From a virus: a stretch of DNA of 53,020 bases. The stretch covers positions 1-53,020 of IMG/VR virus record IMGVR_UViG_3300043419_000168, one strand, 5' to 3'. The notes under the pieces were generated by a model. It was not told where the DNA came from. It made no database searches and was given only the letters and a program-made list of their open reading frames with translations. Of this stretch, positions 1 to 6,165 are shown piece by piece. Each line of letters opens with the position of its first letter. Within the stretch, counting starts at the first letter, position 1. Both the position numbers and the translations under genes were made by a program.

Positions 1-597
1 TTTAAACTGATCAGACGTCAAATTATTAACAAACTCTTCAAGTTCTTCTTTTGATTGTTCTTTGGCATAGTAAACTTGGCTGCCATCGTAAATGTAATCG
101 ATAGAACTTGTGATAATTTTGAAAACGGCATCAACATCATCTCCGTTAGTCTTTTCGATTAACTGGATCATGTCTACTGATGGATACTTCATCATAACAC
201 CTACATCATCAAACAAATCTATCTTTTTATTATGCCCTTCTTTAAATTCCACCTTTAAGGATGTTAAATCGATACCGATTTTAACTTTAGCCTTCTCGTC
301 ATCGCAATGTGCACAAGGAAATATTAAAGAGATATCTTCACCAACTGACTTTGCTCTAATTTGCGTGAAGATGTATTCCAAATCAAATGTTGCTAATTCA
401 TTAACATCGATCGAATCTTTGATGCATGAATCTAAAATTTCTTTTAAGGTATTTACCATTACCTGAGCATCATCAGATTGTTGAGCAATCAATAATGCTT
501 TTTCTTCCTTAACAAGGAATGGTCTAAACTTAACAACCTTTTTACTAGAAGGAATCTCTAGTGAATAGGTCGGAGTTGCGTTCATCGGTAATGCCAT
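1..597 (-). CDS. 26: Baseplate hub subunit gp26-like (partial, C-terminus beyond window)
   Basis: The first 199 codons of a minus-strand gene are present; the stop lies left of the window. The protein opens MALPMNATPTYSLEIPSSKK and continues with a KFRPFLVKEEKALLIA-type segment, the N-terminal signature of the T4 baseplate protein family that includes gp26 in T4-like marine phages. A short CAHC motif follows in the middle, which could be half of a metal site. In T4, gp26 helps assemble the central baseplate hub. It is the last visible gene of a leftward block gp4, gp2-like, gp54, holin, gp16, gp26 and starts 2 nt after the gp16 stop, so it is probably on the same late transcript. Identification is by remembered family resemblance; gp51, a related small hub factor, is the main alternative. 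Confidence 0.75.
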   Translation of the reverse strand, partial: MALPMNATPTYSLEIPSSKKVVKFRPFLVKEEKALLIAQQSDDAQVMVNTLKEILDSCIKDSIDVNELATFDLEYIFTQIRAKSVGEDISLIFPCAHCDDEKAKVKIGIDLTSLKVEFKEGHNKKIDLFDDVGVMMKYPSVDMIQLIEKTNGDDVDAVFKIITSSIDYIYDGSQVYYAKEQSKEELEEFVNNLTSDQFK

Positions 598-599
598 AA

Positions 600-1019
600 T
601 TATTCTCCTTTAGTCATATTCTTTATTAGCTTATTCAACTCAGCTGTGCTACCGACAAAGATAGCATTATTATTTGTCACCTTAGCCTGTTCAGCTTTAT
701 TCGGTGCGTCAAGTTTTTGCTTTTGTTGATGTAAATCCATAAGCTGTTGGTTTACATCTGCAAGTTGTTTCATTAAGTTACCAACAACCTCAAAGGCTCT
801 CGGATGTTCAGATTGTTTAGCAACTTCAAGTGCCTGAATCAATGCTTCTTGTCCCTTAGTTAAAAGTTCACGAAGGTTTGCTCGAGCAACATCATAATCG
901 TCTTCAATTTTTTGTTCTGGTTTCTGGATAATTTCTCCAGTTTCAGAATCAATAACTTCTACTTCTGTAGTTTTAGTTATTGATGGCACGTCAAAAACTT
1001 CTGATAATCTATCATTCAT
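600..1019 (-). CDS. 16: Terminase small subunit gp16
   Basis: A 139-residue protein. Its middle contains DYDVARANLRELLTKGQEAL and AKQSEHPRAFEVVGNL, and the end has the IFVGSTAELNKLIK segment, all typical of gp16 in T4-like marine phages. Gp16 forms the ring that recognises viral DNA and stimulates the gp17 motor at the start of headful packaging. The predicted structure is mostly helical with a coiled-coil core, as expected. The gene lies between the holin and gp26 on the minus strand, whereas gp17 lies about 40 kb away on the plus strand; in T4 the two are adjacent. The start at 1019 gives MNDRLSEVF; the Shine-Dalgarno is weak, suggesting translational coupling to the holin gene 6 nt upstream. 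Confidence 0.85.
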   Translation of the reverse strand: MNDRLSEVFDVPSITKTTEVEVIDSETGEIIQKPEQKIEDDYDVARANLRELLTKGQEALIQALEVAKQSEHPRAFEVVGNLMKQLADVNQQLMDLHQQKQKLDAPNKAEQAKVTNNNAIFVGSTAELNKLIKNMTKGE

Positions 1020-1025
1020 ATTTGT

Positions 1026-1454
1026 TTAATCATTTCTAGTGTTTCTAGTTGGGGGATCTCCTGGATCCAACTCAGGAACAACTGGTTTAGGTGTTGGTCT
1101 TGGGATTGTTGGAGTTGTAGGAACCGTAGAACTATTTATTGGCGCAACAGCAGTTGGTGCAGTCACACCAGCTTTATCGTTTAGTTTTTCCTGTGTTCTA
1201 CCATAAGCTGCGATACCTAGGATAGCACCCATAGCCATATGGAATAAGCCAGCACCCTGTAGAGTTATAGGTGACCATTGAGTTCTAACTTCTCCACCAC
1301 CAATCATTTGAACGATTGACCAAAGAACTGGGAAAAGAACGAAGTCGGCGGTACATACAACCATATACATCCAACCCATCATTGGACGCCATTTACTATT
1401 CATCCAATCTTCGTTTTTCTTTGCGCTTTCGCTTTTTTCTTCTTGAGGTGCCAT
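1026..1454 (-). CDS. Putative holin
   Basis: A 142-residue membrane protein. After a charged, Lys/Glu-rich N-terminus it has a WRPMMGWMY motif and two to three hydrophobic stretches, about residues 24-51 and 63-86. The C-terminal 55 residues form a Pro/Thr-rich cytoplasmic-type tail. The Trp-Arg-Pro plus aromatic membrane segment resembles the three-TM holin family found in gene transfer agents and marine phages. A holin would make the inner-membrane lesion that times lysis. No endolysin gene is next to it; the neighbours are terminase small subunit and gp54. The family call rests on the hydrophobic pattern and motif only, so a non-lytic membrane protein remains possible. Confidence 0.6.
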   Translation of the reverse strand: MAPQEEKSESAKKNEDWMNSKWRPMMGWMYMVVCTADFVLFPVLWSIVQMIGGGEVRTQWSPITLQGAGLFHMAMGAILGIAAYGRTQEKLNDKAGVTAPTAVAPINSSTVPTTPTIPRPTPKPVVPELDPGDPPTRNTRND

Positions 1455-1465
1455 CTCGTTATTCC

Positions 1466-2179
1466 TTAAAAGAATGATAATTTATCTGTTATACCAGTTG
1501 AGTAGTTTTGAACTTCTGGTAGTTGGTTTGCGTTACTTTGAAAACCAGAATTGTTTCCGAAGTAATCACCAATCTCTCTATTATTAATTGTTGGTAGTTT
1601 AAATACAGAATCCCATGCTCCTGGTTCAGCTTTAGTGCTTGGAGCAATTTTATAATATGTCCAGTTTCTATAATTCATTGAAACCTGTAATTTCATAACT
1701 TCTTTGTTATCATATCCCAACTGAATAGGCGATAGTCCCTTAGGATATGCCTCATGCAAAATAACAAGATATCTAGAATCATCTCTAGCGTCTTCAACCT
1801 GAATATACATTTCTGTTATATAATTTTTATAATATTCAAATTTTCTTGTTACTGGATTTTGTATAGAATTTATCCAAGCATCAAAGTATTCTTTAACGTC
1901 CATATTTTGGTCGACATAGAATGTTAAATTGATGTTGTCGTAAATTCTATCATACGGTGCTTCTCTAACTTCGCCGAATGTTCTGTTTTGCGCAGTTACT
2001 ATGTTTAGTCCAGGGATTTGAATATCAGAACAGAACAATAAAATCTTTCTTACATCTGCCTTTTGTTTACCCTGAATTGATGTTGGCGTTTGCATTAAAA
2101 CGCTGTAGCGAGAAGTCTTCATTAAACCACCAGTTTTTACGTTGGCGATGAAGTCTTTTAGTTTGGTTGATTTAGCCAT
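1466..2179 (-). CDS. 54: Baseplate tail-tube initiator gp54-like (gp19 fold)
   Basis: A 237-residue protein with tail-tube-family features: an N-terminal KLKDFIANVKTGGLMKTSRY segment, central IPGLNIVTAQNRTFGEVREAPYD-type loop, and a LTFYVDQNMDVKEYFDAWINSI strand-helix. In T4, gp54 is a gp19-like protein that sits on the gp48 cap and starts tube polymerisation. A separate gp19 is present at 44707-45300 and gp48 at 3279-4397, so gp54 is the remaining member of this fold set. Its gene follows the gp2-like gene by one base. The position beside gp48 (across the divergent promoter region) fits the gp48-gp54 neighbourhood of T4. Confusion with another tube-fold baseplate protein cannot be excluded. 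Confidence 0.75.
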   Translation of the reverse strand: MAKSTKLKDFIANVKTGGLMKTSRYSVLMQTPTSIQGKQKADVRKILLFCSDIQIPGLNIVTAQNRTFGEVREAPYDRIYDNINLTFYVDQNMDVKEYFDAWINSIQNPVTRKFEYYKNYITEMYIQVEDARDDSRYLVILHEAYPKGLSPIQLGYDNKEVMKLQVSMNYRNWTYYKIAPSTKAEPGAWDSVFKLPTINNREIGDYFGNNSGFQSNANQLPEVQNYSTGITDKLSFF

Positions 2180-2180
2180 T

Positions 2181-2780
2181 TTAGTTTATTTTTCTTCTTG
2201 AGTCTAACCATACTTCAGTCTTGGTCGCACCAACGAATCTTTCAACTGGTAACATCATAGCAGTCGCCCAATCTTGAGAGAACACCTGTCTCATTGGAGA
2301 TCTAAGGTGAGCAGTCAAATAATGTTTAACACATGGAGCTGCTGGTGCGTATCTTGCTACTCCATCAATCAATGCCCATGAATATCTTAGTCTGGTCGTT
2401 TCATCCATTTTAGAATTGGACTTAAATGCCATTAACTTATCTAACAGTTTAACACGCATCTGGTATGGAAGATAATGCATGTTTAGCCCAAGAAAACCAC
2501 CTTCAACTTTTCTAAATGGAAACACCAAAGGAAATCTATCATAGTATGGTAGGGTTGCCTTTAGTTTCGGGTCATATAAGAACATATACAAGTTTCCAGG
2601 AACCACGTTAGTTCTTAAAGCAGAAGCGTCTCCCTTTAAAACTTTCTGTGGTGTGATCTGCTGCTTAGACATAAGCAGAACCTGTTGTTCGAACCACGAC
2701 TTGGACTTTCTAGCAGCTGTTAGAAGGTCGTACTGATTGCGTTCGAAAACGTCTTGTAGGGTGGATGGGTTTTTAGCCAT
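2181..2780 (-). CDS. 2: gp2-like DNA end protector protein
   Basis: A 199-residue basic protein with a conserved-looking core: GNLYMFLYDPKLKATLPYYD, then RFPLVFPF, GLNMHYLPYQMRVKLLDKL and a C-terminal LPVERFVGATKTEVW. I associate this pattern with the protein annotated as gp2 in T4-like cyanophages; T4 gp2 (longer, about 274 residues) binds packaged DNA ends and protects them from RecBCD. The next gene upstream is gp4, the classical partner of gene 2 in head completion. Identification is from memory of the family without an alignment. If it is not gp2, it is still a conserved head or tail completion protein of this phage group. Confidence 0.6.
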   Translation of the reverse strand: MAKNPSTLQDVFERNQYDLLTAARKSKSWFEQQVLLMSKQQITPQKVLKGDASALRTNVVPGNLYMFLYDPKLKATLPYYDRFPLVFPFRKVEGGFLGLNMHYLPYQMRVKLLDKLMAFKSNSKMDETTRLRYSWALIDGVARYAPAAPCVKHYLTAHLRSPMRQVFSQDWATAMMLPVERFVGATKTEVWLDSRRKIN

Positions 2781-2784
2781 TTAA

Positions 2785-3231
2785 TTATTTAGGTGTTGCA
2801 AGACCGAGTTCATACTCAGTTATGATTTTAAATTCCCAACCCCTATCCTTTGCATACTCACTAGCTGCCTTCCACTTAGCCTGATTTTTGATAAAAGTCA
2901 TTGATTCTGTAAGGTAGCGTTGAGTCTGGCGTCCAGGATAGACTGGCGGAACTGTTTGTTTATGTGGTTTCACTTCTATCAGATAAGTCTTAATTAGACC
3001 ATCTTTTTGTCTAATTTGTATCTGAAAGTCTATAAAGTATCTATGTAATCTATCGTCAGTGGGGCATCTATAAGGGACTACTGTTTCTTCAGATTTCCAC
3101 TTCAATACAGCTGGGTTTCTATCGCACCAGTTGGCGAACTTAGTCTCCCAAGAACTTCTCATTATAATGTTCGTTGGATCACCAGAATACTTCTCTGGAA
3201 ACATAGGTTTGTATAATCTTTTGTGAAACAT
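2785..3231 (-). CDS. 4: Head completion nuclease gp4
   Basis: A 148-residue protein, matching the about 150 residues of T4 gp4. It shows a PD-(D/E)xK nuclease arrangement of the TnsA-like type: Glu29 in SSWETKF, Asp68 in YFIDF, and Glu86-Val-Lys88 in LIEVKPHKQ. In T4, gp4 acts with gp2 after packaging to finish the DNA-filled head before neck attachment. This is the first gene of the leftward block. Its start is 3231, 47 bp from the rightward gp48 gene, and the gap holds opposed late-promoter elements. The nuclease motifs are directly visible; the gp4 role follows from family and context. Confidence 0.85.
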   Translation of the reverse strand: MFHKRLYKPMFPEKYSGDPTNIIMRSSWETKFANWCDRNPAVLKWKSEETVVPYRCPTDDRLHRYFIDFQIQIRQKDGLIKTYLIEVKPHKQTVPPVYPGRQTQRYLTESMTFIKNQAKWKAASEYAKDRGWEFKIITEYELGLATPK

Positions 3232-3233
3232 GC

Positions 3234-3240
3234 CTAAATA
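3234..3240 (+). promoter_or_regulatory. Late promoter -10 element for the gp48 operon
   Basis: CTAAATA followed by an A/T-rich stretch, close to the T4 late consensus TATAAATA read by gp55-type sigma factors. Transcription would start about 6 nt downstream, giving a leader of about 33 nt before the gp48 ATG at 3279. It lies opposite a mirror-image element at 3264-3270. Confidence 0.6.
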
Positions 3241-3263
3241 AATAATAGAATAACACTCTTACT

Positions 3264-3270
3264 TATTTAG
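3264..3270 (-). promoter_or_regulatory. Late promoter -10 element for the gp4-gp26 operon
   Basis: On the minus strand this reads CTAAATA. Expected transcription start is near 3258, about 27 nt before the gp4 ATG at 3231. With the plus-strand element it forms a perfect 9-bp inverted repeat (3233-3241 and 3263-3271). Confidence 0.6.
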
Positions 3271-3278
3271 GTAAATCA

Positions 3279-4397
3279 ATGGCAAACAAAGCTACTCCGT
3301 CTATACCAAAACCGAACCCTCCAAGAGCTCCATTATATAAGAGTAGAGATACAGACAAGTTTTCGGCAGAGAAGTATAACATAAAAAACTACTCATATCC
3401 AGAAGACATTATGAGTGATGTCTATGGTAAAAACTACGCTATTTTCTACATTAATGTAGCCATAGACTCAAAATTGTTTAATGATAAAACAGTTGAGACT
3501 GTTGAGGATTATGCTCCAAGAGATCGTGGTCAATTGATCGCTATTAACACGAATCTATACAGTAATCCAACAAGTGCTGGTGCTAAAGCTGGTATGGTTG
3601 GATTAAATGCTACTGGCGCAGCTATTCAGGGTGGTCTTATCGGCGGTTTGTTTGCTGGTAAAAAGGGTGCAGCTATCGGTGCGGCAGCAAACGCAGCTCC
3701 TGATGCTTTAATGATTGGCGCAGCTGCAACTCAAGCAGCTTCAGTCACTCGTGCTCAGAAAAGATTAAAAACAGCAATTGCTTTACATATACCTAACCAA
3801 TTAGCAGTTCGTTACTCAACCAACTGGGGTGATGAAGACACCTTTGGTTATCAGGCAGCAGCTTCTGGAGCTGAAGCAATCACTAAAGCAATTCAGGGTG
3901 GTGGTGCTAAAAACCTTGGTAATGATGCAGCATCTATCGTTGGAGCTATTGGTCTTAAGAGTGATAAACAAGGTGCAGCTGCATCAGCTTCTTTAGGGTT
4001 GGCAGCTAACCCAAAGAAAGAACAAATCTTTAAGGGTGTTGATTATAGAACATTCCAATTTGATTATCAATTTTTCCCAAGAAGCCCAGAAGAAGCTCAA
4101 AATGTATTGAACATTATTCAAGAGTTTAAGTATCACATGCATCCAGAATTTAAAGATACTAATAACTTTTTGTATATCTATCCTTCTGAGTTTGATATTT
4201 TCTACTATCAAAACGGCGAAGAAAACTTAAACATCCATCGTCATACATCATGCGTGTTAAAAGAATTGAACATTAATTATACACCTAATGGTATGTTTAC
4301 TACATTTGATAATGGTATGCCAACTCAAATTAATATTCAAATGACATTCGTCGAGTTGGGTTTAATGGACAAAGATAAAATCAAGAACGGACTATAA
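3279..4397 (+). CDS. 48: Baseplate tail-tube cap gp48
   Basis: A 372-residue protein (T4 gp48 is 364). It starts with a Pro/Lys-rich segment, then FSAEKYNIKNYSYPEDIMS, contains an unusual Ala/Gly-rich hydrophobic stretch around residues 105-155 (GGLIGGLFAGKKGAAIGAAA), and ends with a β-rich tail-tube-like part (FKGVDYRTFQFDYQFFPRSP and LKELNINYTPNGMF). Gp48 caps the baseplate dome and, with gp54, seeds the tail tube. It is the first gene of a long rightward operon, and its stop overlaps the gp53 start as TAATG. The Ala/Gly segment looks membrane-like but is probably an internal flexible or helical hairpin of the cap protein. Confidence 0.8.
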   Translation: MANKATPSIPKPNPPRAPLYKSRDTDKFSAEKYNIKNYSYPEDIMSDVYGKNYAIFYINVAIDSKLFNDKTVETVEDYAPRDRGQLIAINTNLYSNPTSAGAKAGMVGLNATGAAIQGGLIGGLFAGKKGAAIGAAANAAPDALMIGAAATQAASVTRAQKRLKTAIALHIPNQLAVRYSTNWGDEDTFGYQAAASGAEAITKAIQGGGAKNLGNDAASIVGAIGLKSDKQGAAASASLGLAANPKKEQIFKGVDYRTFQFDYQFFPRSPEEAQNVLNIIQEFKYHMHPEFKDTNNFLYIYPSEFDIFYYQNGEENLNIHRHTSCVLKELNINYTPNGMFTTFDNGMPTQINIQMTFVELGLMDKDKIKNGL

Positions 4398-4888
4398 TGT
4401 ATTTCGAAGAATTTCCTAATTTCTTATACGACTTCGATGTAAACGATAAGCGTAAAGCCATATTGATGACTGACATTACAAGAAATGTCAGATTCCGTAG
4501 AGACATATTATCTAACATAACTGTTTATGATGAGTATGATATAATTGATGGTGAGACTCCAGAACTTATTGCTGAGAAGTTTTACGGCGACGCTCAATAT
4601 CATTGGGTTGTTATGTTAGCAAATAACAGATTTGATTATATCAATGATTTTCCATTAGACTATCCAAGACTTGTTGCGTATATGGAAGATAAGTATGGCG
4701 ATTCGTTAGATGATGTTCGCTATTATGTCGATGCTAATGGTAATATCGTTCACCAGACAGCAGTTGGAGCAGCTCCAGTTTCAAACAGAGAGTATGAAGA
4801 AAGACTCAACGAATCTAAACGCAGAATTAAAATTATTTCTAGAGATCTTCTCGCGACAGTATTAAATAATTATAAAGAATTTATGTAA
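4397..4888 (+). CDS. 53: Baseplate wedge gp53
   Basis: A 163-residue protein with the gp53 signature: MYFEEFPNFLYDFD at the N-terminus, TDITRNVRFRRDILSNITVYDEYDI-like segment, then GETPELIAEKFYGDAQYHWVVMLAN, which resembles the small LysM-like domain known in gp53. T4 gp53 is 196 residues and completes each baseplate wedge, linking it to the hub. The start overlaps the gp48 stop (TAATG) and its own stop overlaps the next start in the same way, indicating translational coupling through gp48-gp53-hub-gp5. Confidence 0.85.
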   Translation: MYFEEFPNFLYDFDVNDKRKAILMTDITRNVRFRRDILSNITVYDEYDIIDGETPELIAEKFYGDAQYHWVVMLANNRFDYINDFPLDYPRLVAYMEDKYGDSLDDVRYYVDANGNIVHQTAVGAAPVSNREYEERLNESKRRIKIISRDLLATVLNNYKEFM

Positions 4889-6165
4889 TGCAGACATCAC
4901 AAAATCTAAGATTCGCTGGTGATGTTGAGATTGAACAGGTTAGAGTAGTTACTTCTACTGGGTTTTATCAAGACATCACAAATCAGATTATCGGTATTCA
5001 AATCTTTGAAGATTTGTTATCACCATTCATCACAGGTACACTGATTCTTAAAGACACATTAGATTTAATCAATGTTATGCCATTCGTTGGCGAAGAATAC
5101 TTAGATTTAAAGATTAGCACACCTACTCTTAAAACTGGAAATATATCTGGTAAATTTTACATATTCAAAATGACTGACCGAGATATGGTTGGTGATCGAT
5201 CTGTAGTTTACCAATTACATTTTACATCTCAAGATGCTTTATTAGATTTAAATAAAGCCATTAGTAAAACATTCTCTGGTAAAGTTTCTGATGTGGCGAA
5301 AACATTATTGACTGATAAAGTCAATGGTATGCAGGTTACAAAGAAATATAATATTGAAGAAACAGATAACTCTACAAAGTATACTTCTAATTTCTGGTCT
5401 CCATTAAGAAACATTTTATACCTAACTGAAAACGCATTGAGTAAATCTAAAGCTCCAGATTATGTGTTTTTTGAAAATAGAGATGGGTATAACTTCACTT
5501 CTTTATCTTCATTATATAAGCAACTTCCACTTCAGAATTTTATATTCGATAATTATAATAGAGATGATAGAGCTGGTGGCGGTAGCATTAAAAACTTGAA
5601 CGAAGATTACAAACGAATCCAATCTATAACTATCCCAGAGGGGTTTGACTATATCGATAGAATAACCAGTGGTATGTATGGTTCTAGATTATATACACAT
5701 GATATAACTTCTAAAAAAGTTACAAGTAAAAACTTTGATATGCTTGCTAACTTTAAAACCAAAACTCACTTAAACACATACCCAGCTGCTTCGAGTAAGG
5801 TTGTTTATCGTTATGGCGCAAAGGTTATTACTGAACCTAAGTATTATAATAATTTTAGTAACTTTGGTAATGCAACAAATACGGAATTCATTCAAGAGCG
5901 TCTATCTCTGATGAAACAGGCTGAGTCAACTAAAATAGAAATCGTTGTTCCTGGTAGAATGGATTATACCGTCGGAAGAACTGTTTCAGTGAAACTGAAT
6001 AAAATACAACCAATAGCTAAAAACGACAGAGATACATTAGACAATGTGTTCTCTGGTAATTACTTAATCTCTGCGATCAATCATTTTATTACCAGAGAAA
6101 AGCATGAGTGCACTTTAGAGTTGATTAAAGATTCGTTATTAATAAATCTTGATGGGAAGAAATAA
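4888..6165 (+). CDS. Baseplate central hub protein (gp27-like)
   Basis: A 425-residue β-rich protein immediately upstream of the gp5 spike. Visible features include ITNQIIGIQIFEDLLSPFIT and GTLILKDTLDLINVMPFVGE near the N-terminus, a VYQLHFTSQDALLDLNKAIS segment, and a C-terminal part with VPGRMDYTVGRTVSVKLNKI. The strand pattern and the first-domain motif of two linked tube-like folds fit the trimeric hub that T4 builds from gp27 (391 residues), which holds the gp5 spike. Position is the strongest argument: it lies between gp53 and gp5 with TAATG overlaps on both sides. I cannot confirm sequence homology to T4 gp27 itself, so the functional name is provisional. Confidence 0.6.
   Translation: MQTSQNLRFAGDVEIEQVRVVTSTGFYQDITNQIIGIQIFEDLLSPFITGTLILKDTLDLINVMPFVGEEYLDLKISTPTLKTGNISGKFYIFKMTDRDMVGDRSVVYQLHFTSQDALLDLNKAISKTFSGKVSDVAKTLLTDKVNGMQVTKKYNIEETDNSTKYTSNFWSPLRNILYLTENALSKSKAPDYVFFENRDGYNFTSLSSLYKQLPLQNFIFDNYNRDDRAGGGSIKNLNEDYKRIQSITIPEGFDYIDRITSGMYGSRLYTHDITSKKVTSKNFDMLANFKTKTHLNTYPAASSKVVYRYGAKVITEPKYYNNFSNFGNATNTEFIQERLSLMKQAESTKIEIVVPGRMDYTVGRTVSVKLNKIQPIAKNDRDTLDNVFSGNYLISAINHFITREKHECTLELIKDSLLINLDGKK

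Noticed and set aside
3600-3750. Membrane segments or a holin-like part in gp48
   Set aside because: The Ala/Gly-rich stretch sits inside an otherwise typical tube cap protein; no independent membrane gene is supported.
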